A stretch of DNA of 64,000 nucleotides from Symsagittifera roscoffensis (Eukaryota > Xenacoelomorpha > Acoela > Convolutidae): positions 6,116,647 to 6,180,646 of the forward strand of contig NC_087067.1 in NCBI RefSeq assembly GCF_963678635.1. Reading direction: 5' to 3'. Under the pieces are notes generated by a model. The model was not told where the DNA came from and searched no databases. It was given only the letters and a program-made list of their open reading frames with translations. Each line of letters opens with the position of its first letter. Position 1 is the first letter of the stretch. Positions 22,998 through 34,499 of the stretch are shown piece after piece. Both the position numbers and the translations under genes were made by a program.

Positions 22998-23438
22998 ATG
23001 CTGTTAGTTACGATGCATTCTTACTTTTTTCAAAAATCGAGGTTTTTCCTTTTTTGTTCGTTTTTCCTCGTATTAGTGAGTTCAATAGTTTCTTTCTAAG
23101 TTGCTTTGTGTTTGCAGCTTTTTTATAAGATAATGTTATTTTTTTTCTGCTAGCTTAAATGAAACATCCGCGATTTAAACCCGAAATTTTCACCGCTCTA
23201 ATCAAGAATCGGAACCTTAGACCACTGTCCCTTGTTCTAGCATCGATGCCTTCCTACTTGTTTTACAAAAAAAAATGTTTAGTTTTTGTCTGTTTTTTTG
23301 TGACTTTAATAAAAATTGTAGGTTGCTTTGTGTTTGCTGTCTTTCTGCTAGAAATTTTTATTTCGTTAGTATACTGAGGTAGCCGGGATTTGCACTGTTT
23401 TTCTACTAGCAAGTATAATTTTTTTATATTAGTATTTT

Positions 23439-23509
23439 GGGGACAGCTGGGAATTGAAACCGGGACCTCTCGCACCAATGCGAGAATCATACCTCTGTTC
23501 CACTCTCCC
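23439..23509 (-). tRNA. tRNA-Pro(UGG)-like, 6-nt loop
   Basis: Two T-stem mismatches plus the acceptor G-G mismatch. Confidence 0.4.
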
Positions 23510-23896
23510 ATGCTGTTAGTTACGATACATTCCTACCTTTTTTTCACAAATCGAGATTTTTCCTTTTTTGTTGTTTGTTCCTCGTATTAGTGAGTTCAAT
23601 ATCTTCTTTCTAAGTTGCTTTGTGTTTGCAGCCTTTTTATAAGATAATGTACTTTTTTCTGTTAGCTTAAATGAGACATCCGCGGTTTAAACCCGGAATT
23701 CTTATCGCTCTTATCAAGACTCGGAACTTAAGACCACTGTCCCTTGTTCTTTCTAGCATCGATGCATTCCTACTTGTTTTACAAAAAAAGAATTTCTAGT
23801 TTTTAACTGTTTTTTTTGTGAATTTAATAAAAATTGTAGGTTGCTCAGTGTTTGCTGTCTTTCTACTAGAAACCATATTTATTCTGTTAGTAATCT

Positions 23897-23968
23897 GGGG
23901 ACAGCCGGGAATTGAACCCGGGATCTCTCGCCCCAAAATCAAGAATCATACCTCTATTGCACTGTCCC
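23897..23968 (-). tRNA. tRNA-Pro-like, UUUUGGG loop
   Basis: Acceptor pairs; the anticodon stem has an extra mismatch. Confidence 0.45.
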
Positions 23969-24350
23969 ATGCTGTTAGTTACGATGCATTCTTACTTCTT
24001 TTCAAAAATCGAGGTTTTTCCTTTTTTGTTCGTTTTTCCTCGTTTTAGTGAGTTCAATAGTTTCTTTCTAAGTTGCTTTGTGTTTGCAGCTTTTTTATAA
24101 GATAATGTTATTTTTTTTCTGCTAACTTAAATGAAACATCCGCGGTTTAAACCCGAAATTTTTACCGCTCTAATCAAGAATCGGAACTTTAGACCACTGT
24201 CCCTTGTTCTAGCATCGATGCCTTCCTAGTTGTTTTACAAAAAAAATGTTTAGTTTTTGTCTGTTTTTTTTGTGAGCCTAATAAAAATTGTAGGTTGCTC
24301 AGTGTTTGCTGTCTTTCTACTAGAAACCATATTTATTCTGTTAGTAATCT

Positions 24351-24422
24351 GGGGACAGCCGGGAATTGAACCCGGGACCTCTCGCCCCAAAATCGAGAAT
24401 CATACCTCTTTTGCACTGTCCC
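24351..24422 (-). tRNA. tRNA-Pro-like, UUUUGGG loop
   Basis: Acceptor and T arms perfect. Confidence 0.5.
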
Positions 24423-24815
24423 ATGCTGTTAGTTACGATGCATTCCTACCTTTTTTTCACAAATCGAGATTTTTCCTTTTTTGTTGTTTTTTCCTCGTAT
24501 TAGTGAGTTCAATATCTTCTTTCTAAGTTGCTTTGTGTTTGCAGCCTCTTTATAAGATAATGTACTTTTTTCTGTTAGCTTAATTGAGACATCCGCGGTT
24601 TAAACCCGGAATTCTTATCGCTCTTATCAAGACTCGGAACTTAAGACCACTGTCCCTTGTTCTAGCATCGATGCATTCCTACTTGTTTTACAAAAAAAGA
24701 ATTTCTAGTTTTTGTCTGTTTTTTTTGTGAATTTAATAAAAATTGTAGGTTTCTCAGTGTTTGCTGTCTTTCTACTAGAAACCATATTTATTCTGTTAGT
24801 AATCTGGGGACAGCC

Positions 24816-24887
24816 GGGAATTGAACCCGGGACCTCTCGCCCCAAAATCGAGAATCATACCTCTATTGCACTGTCCCATGCTGTTAG
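24816..24887 (-). tRNA. tRNA-Pro-like, UUUUGGG loop
   Basis: Acceptor and T arms perfect. Confidence 0.5.
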
Positions 24888-25257
24888 TTACGATGCATTC
24901 TTACTTCTTTTCAAAAATCGAGGTTTTTCCTTTTTTGTTCGTTTTTCCTCGTTTTAGTGAGTTCAATAGTTTCTTTCTAAGTTGCTTTGTGTTTGCAGCT
25001 TTTTTATAAGATAATGTTATTTTTTTCTGCTAGCTTAAATGAAACATCCGCGGTTTAAACCCGAAATTTTACCGCTCTAATCAAGAATCGGAACTTTAGA
25101 CCACTGTCCCTTGTTCTAGCATCGATGCCTTCCTAGTTGTTTTACAAAAAAAATGTTTAGTTTTTGTCTGTTTTTTTTGTGAGCTTAATAAAAATTGTAG
25201 GTTGCTCAGTGTTTGCTGTCTTTCTACTAGAAACCATATTTATTCTGTTAGTAATCT

Positions 25258-25329
25258 GGGGACAGCCGGGAATTGAACCCGGGACCTCTCGCCCCAAAAT
25301 CGAGAATCATACCTCTTTTGCACTATCCC
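25258..25329 (-). tRNA. tRNA-Pro-like, UUUUGGG loop
   Basis: T arm perfect; one acceptor wobble (GGGATAG). Confidence 0.5.
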
Positions 25330-25711
25330 ATGCTGTTAGTTACGATGCATTCTTATTTTTTTCAAAAATCGAGGTTTTTCCTTTTTTGTTCGTTTTTCCT
25401 CGTATTAGTGAGTTCAATAGTTTCTTTCTAAGTTGCTTTGTGTTTGCAGCCTTTTTATAAGATAATGTTATTTTGTTTCTGCTAGCTTAAATGAAACATC
25501 CGCGGTTTAAACCCGAAATTTTTACCGCTCTAATCAAGAATCGGAACTTTAGACCACTGTCCCTTGTTCTAGCATCGATGCCTTCCTACTTGTTTTACAA
25601 AAAAAAATGTTTAGTTTTTGTCTGTTTTTTTTGTGAGTTTAATAAAAATTGTAGGTTGCTCAGTGTTTGCTGTCTTTCTACTAGAAACCATATTTATTCT
25701 GTTAGTAATCT

Positions 25712-25783
25712 GGGGACAGCCGGGAATTGAACCCTGGACCTCTCGCCCCAAAATCGAGAATCATACCTCTATTGCACTGTCCC
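25712..25783 (-). tRNA. tRNA-Pro-like, UUUUGGG loop
   Basis: One T-stem substitution shared with 26682, 970 bp away. Confidence 0.45.
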
Positions 25784-26225
25784 ATGCTGTTAGTTACGAT
25801 ACATTCTTACTTTTTTCAAAAACTGAGGTTTTTCCTTTTTTGTTCGTTTTTCCTCGTATTAGTGAGTTCAATAGTTTCTTTCTAAGTTGCTTTGTGTTTG
25901 CAGCCTTTTTATAAGATAATGTTATTTTTTTCTGCTAGCTTAAATGAGACATCCGCAATTTAAACCCGAAATTTTTACCGCTCTAATCAAGAATCGGAAC
26001 TTTAGACCACTGTCCCTTGTTCTAGCATCGATGCATTCCTACTTGTTTTACAAAAAAAGAATGTTTAGTTTTTGTCTGTTTTTTTTGTGAGTTTAATAAA
26101 AATTGTAGGTTGCTCAGTGTTTGCTGTCTTTCTACTAGAAGTTTTCATTTTGATAGTATACTGGGGTAGCCGGGAGTTGCACTGTTTTTCTACTAGCAAG
26201 TATAATTTTTTAATGTTAGTATATT

Positions 26226-26297
26226 GGGGTCAGCCGGGAGTTGAACCCGGGACCTCTCGCCCCATAAGCGAGAATTCTACCTCACTTCCACTGTCCC
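26226..26297 (-). tRNA. tRNA-Pro body with AUG (His) anticodon triplet
   Basis: Loop TTATGGG with a perfect closing stem places AUG, a histidine anticodon, in the slot. It derives from the UUG family by one substitution. Acceptor A-A mismatch as in its relatives. Confidence 0.5.
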
Positions 26298-26681
26298 ATG
26301 CTGTTAGTTACGATGCATTCCTACCTTTTTTCACAAATCGAGATTTTTCCTTTCTTGTTAGTTTTTCCTCGTATTAGTGAGTTCAATAGTTTCTTTCTAA
26401 GTTGCTTTGTGTTTGCAGCCTTTTTATAAGATAATGTTATTTTGTTTCTGCTAGCTTAAATGAAACATCCGCGGTTTGAACCCGAAATTTTTACCGCTCT
26501 AATCAAGAATCGGAACTTTAGACCACTGTCCCTTGTTCTAGCATCGATGCCTTCCTACTTGTTTTACAAAAAAAAATGTTTAGTTTTTGTCTGTTTTTTT
26601 TTGTGAGTTTAATAAAAATTGTAGGTTGCTCAGTGTTTGCTGTCTTTCTACTAGAAACCATTTTTATTCTGTTAGTAATCT

Positions 26682-26753
26682 GGGGACAGCCGGGAATTGA
26701 ACCCTGGACCTCTCGCCCCAAAATCGAGAATCATACCTCTATTGCACTGTCCC
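26682..26753 (-). tRNA. tRNA-Pro-like, UUUUGGG loop
   Basis: Higher-order copy of 25712. Confidence 0.45.
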
Positions 26754-27195
26754 ATGCTGTTAGTTACGATGCATTCTTACTTTTTTCAAAAACTGAGGTT
26801 TTTCCTTTTTTGTTCGTTTTTCCTCGTATTAGTGAGTTCAATAGTTTCTTTCTAAGTTGCTTTGTGTTTGCAGCCTTTTTATAAGATAATGTTATTTTTT
26901 TCTGCTAGCTTAAATGAGACATCCGCAATTGAAACCCGAAATTTTTACCGCTCTAATCAAGAATCGGAACTTTAGACCACTGTCCCTTGTTCTAGCATCG
27001 ATGCATTCCTACTTGTTTTACAAAAAAAGAATGTTTAGTTTTTGTCTGTTTTTTTTGTGAGTTTAATAAAAATTGTAGGTTGCTCAGTGTTTGCTGTCTT
27101 TCTACTAGAAGTTTTCATTTTGATAGTATACTGGGGTAGCCGGGAGTTGCACTGTTTTTCTACTAGCAAGTATAATTTTTTAATGTTAGTATATT

Positions 27196-27267
27196 GGGGT
27201 CAGCCGGGAATTGAACCCGGGACCTCTCGCCCCATAAGCGAGAATTCTACCTCACTTCCACTGTCCC
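27196..27267 (-). tRNA. tRNA-Pro body with AUG (His) anticodon triplet
   Basis: Higher-order copy of 26226; the T loop is restored to TTCAATT. Confidence 0.5.
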
Positions 27268-27649
27268 ATGCTGTTAGTTACGATGCATTCCTACCTTTTT
27301 TCACAAATCGAGATTTTTCCTTTCTTGTTAGTTTTTCCTCGTATTAGTGAGTTCAATAGTTTCTTTCTAAGTTGCTTTGTGTTTGCAGCCTTTTTATAAG
27401 ATAATTTTATTTTTTTCTGCTAGCCTAAATGAGACATCCGCGGTTTAAACCCGAAATTTTTACCGCTCTAATCAAGAATCGGAACTTTAGACCACTGTCC
27501 CTTGTTCTAGCATCGATGCATTCCTACTTGTTTTACAAAAAAAGAATGTTTAGTTTTTGTCTGTTTTTTTGTGAGTTTAATAAAAATTGTAGGTTGCTCA
27601 GTGTTTGCTGTCTTTCTACTAGAAACCATATTTATTCTGTTAGTAATCT

Positions 27650-27721
27650 GGGGACAGCCGGGAATTGAACCCGGGACCTCTCGCCCCAAAATCGAGAATC
27701 ATACCTCTATTGCACTGTCCC
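27650..27721 (-). tRNA. tRNA-Pro-like, UUUUGGG loop
   Basis: Acceptor and T arms perfect. Confidence 0.5.
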
Positions 27722-28146
27722 ATGCTGTTAGTTACGATGCATTCTTACTTTTTTCAAAAATCGAGGTTTTTCCTCGTATTAGTGAGTTCAATAGTTTCTT
27801 TCTAAGTTGCTTTGTGTTTGCAGCCTTTTTATAAGATAATGTTTTTTTTTTCTGCTAGCTTAAATGAAACATCCGCGGTTTAAACCCGAAATTTTTACCG
27901 CTCTAATCAAGAATCGGAACTTTAGACCACTGTCCCTTGTTCTAGCATCGATGCCTTCGTACTTGTTTTACAAAAAAAAAATGTTTAGTTTTTGTCTGTT
28001 TGTTTGTGAGTTTAATAAAAATTGTAGGTTGCAAATTGTGTTTGCTGTCTTTCTGCTAGAAATTTTTATTTCGTTAGTATACTGAGGTAGCCGGGAGTTG
28101 CACTGTTTTTCTACTAGCAAGTATAATTTTTTTATATTAGTATTTT

Positions 28147-28217
28147 GGGGACAGCTGGGAATTGAAACCGGGACCTCTCGCACCAATGCGAGAATCATAC
28201 CTCTTTTCCACTCTCCC
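28147..28217 (-). tRNA. tRNA-Pro(UGG)-like, 6-nt loop
   Basis: T-stem and acceptor mismatches as in 23439. Confidence 0.4.
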
Positions 28218-28599
28218 ATGCTGTTAGTTACGATGCATTCCTACCTTTTTTCACAAATCGAGATTTTTCCTTTTTTGTTGTTTTTTCCTCGTATTAGTGA
28301 GTTCAATAGTTTCTTTCTAAGTTGCTTTGTGTTTGCAGCCTTTTTATAAGATAATGTTATTTTTTCTGTTAGCTTAAATAAGACATCCGCGGTTTAAACC
28401 CGGAATTTTTACCGCTCTTGTCAAGACTCGGAACTTTAGACCACTGTCCCTTGTTCTAGCATCGATGCATTCCTACTTGTTTTACAAAAAAAGAATGTTC
28501 AGTTTTTGTCTGTTTTTTTTGTGAGTTTAATAAAAATTGTAGGTTGCTCAGTGTTTGCTGTCTTTCTACTAGAAACCATATTTATTCTGTTAGTAATCT

Positions 28600-28671
28600 G
28601 GGGACAGCCGGGAATTGAACCCGGGACCTCTCGCCCCAAAATCGAGAATCATACCTCTATTGCACTGTCCC
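28600..28671 (-). tRNA. tRNA-Pro-like, UUUUGGG loop
   Basis: Acceptor and T arms perfect. Confidence 0.5.
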
Positions 28672-29116
28672 ATGCTGTTAGTTACGATGCATTCTTACTT
28701 TTTTCAAAAATTGAGGTTTTTCCTTTTTTGTTCGTTTTTCCTCGTATTAGTGAGTTCAATAGTTTCTTTCAAAGTTGCTTTGTGTTTGCAGCCTTTTTAT
28801 AAGATAATGTTTTTTTTTCTGCTAGCTTAAATGAGACATCCGCAATTTAAACCCGAAATTTTTACCGCTCTAATCAAGAATCGGAACTTTAGACCACTGT
28901 CCCTTGTTCTAGCATCGATGCATTCCTACTTGTTTTTTCAAAAAAAGAATGTTTAGTTTTTGTCTGTTTTTTTGTGAGTTTAATAAAAATTGTAGGTTGC
29001 TCAGTGTTTGCTGTCTTTCTACTAGAAGTTTTCATTTTGATAGTATACTGGGGTAGCCGGGAGTTGCACTGTTTTTCTACTAGCAAGTATAATTTTTTTT
29101 ATATCAGTAGTATTTT

Positions 29117-29187
29117 GGGGACAGCTGGGAATTGAAACCGGGACCTCTCGCACCAATGCGAGAATCATACCTCTGTTCCACTCTCCC
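29117..29187 (-). tRNA. tRNA-Pro(UGG)-like, 6-nt loop
   Basis: Defects shared with 23439 and 28147. Confidence 0.4.
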
Positions 29188-29580
29188 ATGCTGTTAGTCA
29201 CGATGCATTCCTACCTTTTTTCAAAAATCGAGATTTTTCCTTTTTTGTTGTTTTTTCCTCGTATTAGTGAGTTCAATATCTTCTTTCTAAGTTGCTTTGT
29301 GTTTGCAGCCTTTTTTTAAGATAATGTTATTTTTTCTGTTAGCTTAAATGAGACATCCGCGGTTTAAACCCGGAATTTTTACCGCTCTTATCAAGACTCG
29401 GAACTTTAGACCACTCTCCCATGTTTTAGCATCGATGCCTTCCTATTAGTTTCACAAAAAAAGAAAGGATAGTTTTTGTCCGTTTTCATTTGTTTTTTTT
29501 TGTGAGTTCAATAAAAATTGTAGTTTGCTCAGTGTTTGCTGTCTTTCTACTAGAAACCATATTTATTCTGTTAGTAATCT

Positions 29581-29652
29581 GGGGACAGCCGTGAATTGAA
29601 CCCGGGACCTCTCGCCCCAAAATCGAGAATCATACCTCTATTCCACTTTCCC
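29581..29652 (-). tRNA. tRNA-Pro-like, UUUUGGG loop
   Basis: One T-stem and one acceptor mismatch. Confidence 0.42.
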
Positions 29653-30105
29653 ATGCTGTTAGTTACGATGCATTCTTACTTTTTTCACAAATCGAGGTTT
29701 TTCCTTTTTTGTTCCTTTTTCCTCATATTAGTGAGTTCAATAGTTTATTTCTAAGTTGCTTTGTGTTTGCATCCTTTTTATAAGAAAACGTTCTTTTTTT
29801 CTGCTAGCTTAAATGAGCCATCCGCGGTTTAAACCTAGAATTTTTACCGCTCTAATCAAGACTCGGAACTTTAGACCACTCTCCCATGTTTTAGCATCGA
29901 TGCCTTCCTACTTGTTTCACAAAAAAGAATAGACAGTTTTTGTCCGTCCGTTTTCATTTGTTTTTTGAGAGTTTAGTAATTACTGTAGATTGCTTAGTGA
30001 TTGCTGTCTTTCTACTAGAAGTTTTCATTTTGTTAGTATACCGGGGTAGCCGGGAGTTGCACTGTTTTTCTACTAGCAAGTATAATTTTTTAATTTTAGT
30101 ATATT

Positions 30106-30177
30106 GGGGTCAGCCGGGAATTGAACCCGGGACCTCTCGCCCCAAAAGCGAGAATCATACCTCTCTTCCACTGTCCC
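30106..30177 (-). tRNA. tRNA-Pro body with UUG (Gln) anticodon
   Basis: Perfect anticodon and T stems, acceptor A-A mismatch. Confidence 0.52.
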
Positions 30178-30567
30178 ATGCTGTTAGTTACGATGCATTC
30201 CTACCTTTTTTCACAAATCGAGATTTTTCCTTTCTTGTTAGTTTTTCCTCGTATTAGTGAGTTCATTAGTTTCTTTCTAAGTTGCTTTGTGTTTGCAGCC
30301 TTTTTATAAGATAATGTTATTTTTTTCTGCTAGCTCAAATGAGGCATCCGCGGTTTAAACCCGCAATTTTTACCGCTCTAAACAAGAATCGGAATTTTAG
30401 ACCACTCTCCTGTGTTTTAGCATCGATGCATTCTACTTGTTTTACAAAAAAAAGAATGTTTAGTTTTTGTCCGTTTTCATTTGTTTTTTGTGAGTTCAAT
30501 AAATCTTGTAGGTTGCTCAGTTTTTGCTGTTTTTCTACTAGAAACAATATTTTTCTGTTAGTAATCT

Positions 30568-30639
30568 GGGGACAGCCGGGAAATGAACCCGGGACCTCTA
30601 GCACCCTTAGCGCGAATCATACCACTATACCACTGTCCC
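30568..30639 (-). tRNA. tRNA-Pro (AGG), degenerate
   Basis: Anticodon stem mismatched on both strands and U33 replaced by A; acceptor stem intact. Confidence 0.5.
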
Positions 30640-31077
30640 ATGATGTTAGTGTAGATACATTCCTACCTTTTTCACGAATCAAGATTATTCCTTTTTTGTT
30701 CTTGTTTCCTCGTATTAGTGAGTTTAATACTTCTTTCTAAGTTGCTTTGTGTTTGCTGTCTTTTTATTAGAAAAATTAATTCTTTTCTGCTAGCCTAAAT
30801 GAGACATCCGCTTTTCAAACTCAGAATTTTTACCGCTCTAATCAAGAATCGTAACTTCAGACCACTGTCCCTTGTTCCAGCATCGATGCATTCCTACCTG
30901 TTTTACAAAAAAAAGAATGTTTAGTTTTTGTCCGTTTTCATTTGTTTTTTTTGTGAGTTTAATAAGTATTGTAGGTTGCTTTGTGTTTGCTGTCTTTCTA
31001 CTTGAAATTTTAATTTTGTTAGTATACTGAGCACTGTTTTTCTACTAGCAAGTATAATTTTTTTATGTTAGTATATT

Positions 31078-31149
31078 GGGGACAGCCGGGAATTGAGCTC
31101 GGGACCTCTCGCACCAAAAGCGAAAATCATACATCTTTTCCACTGTCCC
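31078..31149 (-). tRNA. tRNA-Pro body with UUG triplet
   Basis: Loop TTTTGGT; anticodon stem and T stem have mismatches, acceptor intact. Confidence 0.45.
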
Positions 31150-31535
31150 ATGCTGTTAGTTACGATGCATTCCTACTTTTTTCACAAATCGAGATTATTC
31201 CTTTTTTGTTCGTGTTTCCTCGTATTAGTGAGTTTAATACTTTCTTTCTAAGTTGCTTTGTGTTTGCTGTCTTTTTATTAGAAAAAAAAAATTTTTCTGC
31301 TAAATTGAGACATCCGCTTTTCAAACCCGGAATTTTTACCGCTCTAATCAAGAATCGTAACTTTAGACCACTGTCCCTTGTTCTAGCAGCGATGCATTCC
31401 TACTTGTTTTACAAAAAAAAGAATGTTTAGTTTTTGTCCGTTTTCGTTTGTTTTTTTGTGAGTTCAATAAATATTGTAGGTTGCTCAGTATTTGCTGTTT
31501 TCTACTAGAAACATTATTTTTTCTGTTAGTAATCT

Positions 31536-31607
31536 GGGGACAGCCGGGAAATGAACCCGGGACCTCTAGCACCCTAAGCGAGAATAATACCACTAGACCA
31601 CTGTCCC
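31536..31607 (-). tRNA. tRNA-Pro (AGG), T-loop and stem changes
   Basis: T loop TTCATTT and one anticodon-stem mismatch; acceptor and A box TGGTCTAGTGG are intact. Confidence 0.68.
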
Positions 31608-32061
31608 ATGATGTTAGTGTAGATACATTCCTACCTTTTTCACAAATCAAGATTATTCCTTTTTTGTTCTTGTTTCCTCGTATTAGTGATTTTAATACTT
31701 CTTTCTAAGTTGCTTAGTGTTTGCTGTCTTTTTAATAGAAAAATTAATTTTTTTCTACTACCTTAAATGAGACATCCGCTTTTCAAACCCGGAATTTTTA
31801 CCGCTCTAATCAAGAATCGTAACTTCAGACCACTGTCACTTGTTCCAGCATCGATGCATTCCTACTTGTTTTACAAAAAAAAGAATGTTTAGTTTTTGTC
31901 CGTTTTCATTTGTTTTTTTTGTGAGTTTAATAAAAATTGTAGGTTGCTTTGTGTTTGCTGTCTTTCTACTAGAAATTTTTGTTTTGTTAGTATACTGAGG
32001 TAGCCGGGAGTTGCACACTTTTTTTCTACTAGCAAGTATAATTTTTTTATGTTTATATATA

Positions 32062-32126
32062 GGGGACAGCCGGGAATTGAACTCGGGACCTCTCGTACCA
32101 AAGGCGAGAATCATACCTCTTTTCCA
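32062..32126 (-). pseudogene. tRNA-Pro-like pseudogene lacking 5' acceptor strand
   Basis: The 5' acceptor strand and adjacent flank are deleted; the T stem has one mismatch. Confidence 0.7.
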
Positions 32127-32569
32127 GTTAGTTACGATGCATTCCTACTTTTTTCACAAATTGAGATTTTTCCTTTTTTGTTCGTGTTTCCTCGTATTAG
32201 TGAGTTTGATACTTTCTTTCTAAGTTGTTTTGTGTTTGCTGTCTTTTTATTAGAAAAATTATTTTTTTTCTGCTAGTTTTAATGAGACATCCGCTTTTCA
32301 AACCCGGAATTTTTACAGCTCTAATCAAGAATCGTAACTTCAGACCACTGTCACTTGTCCCGGCATCGATGCATTCCTACTTGTTTTACAAAAAAAGAGA
32401 ATGTTTAGTTTTTGTCCGTTTTCATTTGTTTGTTTTTTTGTGAGTTTAAAAAAATTGTAGGTTGCATTGTGTTTGCTGTCTTTCTACTAGAAATTTTTAT
32501 TTTGTTAGTATTCTGAGGTAGCCGGGAGTTTTTCTACTAGCAAGAAAAAAATTTTATGTTAGTATATTG

Positions 32570-32612
32570 CGGACAACCAAAAGCGAGAATCATACCTCTA
32601 TTCCACTGTCCC
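32570..32612 (-). pseudogene. tRNA-Pro-like pseudogene lacking T arm
   Basis: The acceptor 3' strand joins directly to the anticodon loop; the T arm and variable region are gone. Confidence 0.7.
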
Positions 32613-33001
32613 ATGCTGTTAGTTACGATGCTTTCCTACTTTTTTCACAAATCGAGATTTTTCCTTTTTTGTTAGTTTTTCCTCGTATTAGTGAGTTCAA
32701 TAGTTTCTTTCTAAGTTGCTTTGTGTTTGCATCCTTTTTTTAAGATAATGTTATTTTTTTCTGCTAGCTTAAATGAGACATCCGCGGTTTAAACCCGTAA
32801 TTTTTACCGCTCTAATCAAAAATCGGAACTTTAGACCACCCTCCCATGTTTCAGCGTCGATGCATTCCTTCTTGTTTCACAAAAAAGATTGTTTAGTTTT
32901 TGTCCGTTTTCATTTGTTTTTTGTGAGTTTAATAATTCTTGTAGGTTGCTCAGTGTTTGCTGTCTTTGTACTAGAAACCATTTTTTTTCTGTTAGTAATC
33001 T

Positions 33002-33073
33002 GGGGACAGCCGGGTATTGAACCCGGGACCTCTCGCATCCTAAACGAGAATCATACCACTAGACCACTGCCCC
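33002..33073 (-). tRNA. tRNA-Pro (AGG), minor changes
   Basis: Loop TTAGGAT, closing anticodon-stem pair changed, T loop TTCAATA, one acceptor change at position 4. Confidence 0.62.
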
Positions 33074-33458
33074 ATGATGTAAGTTTAGATGCATTCTTAC
33101 CTTTTTCACAAATCAAGATTATTCCTTTTTTGTTCGTGTTTCCTCGTATTATTGAGTTTAAAACTTTCTTTCTAAGTTGCTTTGTGTTTGCTGTCTTTTT
33201 ATTAGAAAAATCAATTTTTTTCTGCTAGCTTAAATGAGTTATCCGCTTTTCAAACCCGGAATTTTTACCGCTCTAATCCAGAATCGGAACTTTAGACCAC
33301 TCTCCCATGTTTTAGCATTGATGCATTCCTACTTGTTTCACAAAAAAGATTGTTTAGTTTTTGTCCGTTTTTATTTGTTTTTTGTGAGTTTAATAATTAT
33401 TGTAGGTTGCTCAGTGCTGTCTTTCTACTAGAAACCATACTTTTTCTGTTAGTTGTCT

Positions 33459-33530
33459 GGGGTCAGCTGAAAATTGAACCCGGGACCTATCGCACCCTAT
33501 GCGAGAATCATACCACTAGACCACTGTACC
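33459..33530 (-). pseudogene. tRNA-Pro (AGG)-like relic
   Basis: T stem, acceptor stem and anticodon stem all carry mismatches. Confidence 0.6.
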
Positions 33531-33982
33531 ATGATGTTAGTTTAGATGCATTCCTACCTTTTTCACAAATCAAGATTATTCCTTTTTAATCCTGTTTCCT
33601 CGTATTAGTGAGTTGAATACTTTCTTTCTAAGTTGCTTTGTGTTTACTGTCTTTTTATTAGAAAAAATTAATTTTTTTTCTGCTAGCTTAAATGAAACAT
33701 CCGCTTTTCAAACCCGGAATTTGTACCGCTCTAATGAAGAATCGTAACTTTAGACCACTTTCCCTTGTTCTAGCATCGATACATTCTTAGTTGTTTTACA
33801 AAAAAAAGAAAGTTTAGTTTTTATCAGTTTTCATTTGTTTTTTGTGAGTTTAATATATATTGCAGGTCGCTTTGAGTTTGCTGTCTTTCTACTTGAAATT
33901 TTAATTCTGTTAGTCTACTGAGGTAACCGGAAGTTGCACTTTTTTTCTACTAGCAATTATAATTTTTTTATGTTAGCATATT

Positions 33983-34054
33983 GGGGACAGCCGGGAATTG
34001 AACCCGGGACCTCTCTCACAAAAAGCGAAAATCATACATCTTTTCCACTGTCCC
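33983..34054 (-). pseudogene. tRNA-Pro-like relic, UUU triplet
   Basis: Acceptor and T arms pair, but the anticodon stem is broken and the loop reads TTTTTGT. Confidence 0.5.
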
Positions 34055-34426
34055 ATGCTGTTAGTTACGATGCATTCCTACTTTTTTCACAAATCGAGAT
34101 TATTCCTTTTTTGTTCGTGTTTCCTCGTATTAGTGAGTTTAATACTTTCTTTCTAAGTTGCTTTGTGTTTGCTGTCTTTTTATTAGAAAAAAAAAAAAAA
34201 TTCTGCTAAATTGAGACATCCGCTTTTCAAACCCGGAATTTTTACCGCTCTAATCAAGAATCGTAACTTTAGACCACTGTCCCTTGTTCCAGCATCGATG
34301 CATTCCTACCTGTTTTACAAAAAAAAGAATGTTTAGTTTTTGTCCGTTTTGGTTATTTTATACTGGGGTAGCCGGGAATTGCACTGTTTTTCTACTAGCA
34401 AGTATAATTTTTTTTGTTTGTATATT

Positions 34427-34499
34427 GGGGACAGCCGGGAATTGAACTCCGGGACCTCTCACATCAAAAGCGTGAATATTACCTCTATTTCACTATCCC
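34427..34499 (-). pseudogene. tRNA-Pro-like relic with 1-nt T-arm insertion
   Basis: An extra base lies in the T arm, and the acceptor 5' strand is changed. Confidence 0.55.

Larger units (their letters stand above)
19101..30330 (-). repeat. Array block 3: UUUUGGG-loop family with about 970-bp higher-order period
   Basis: Class A copies with a shifted anticodon loop alternate in type. 20976/21950/22926 and 21496/22470 are spaced 974-976 bp within type, and 25712/26682 and 26226/27196 are spaced exactly 970 bp. So the effective repeat is a two-unit dimer of about 970 bp. Class B copies mostly carry the palindrome GGTTTAAACC in place of the T loop. Confidence 0.85.
30331..34480 (-). repeat. 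Array block 4: mosaic, diverged units
   Basis: AGG-type, UUG-type and truncated class A copies are mixed here. Copies near 32062 and 32570 have lost their acceptor end or T arm. Two class B bodies are visible at about 32768-32852 and 33235-33306. No gene is visible apart from tRNA-like bodies. Confidence 0.8.
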
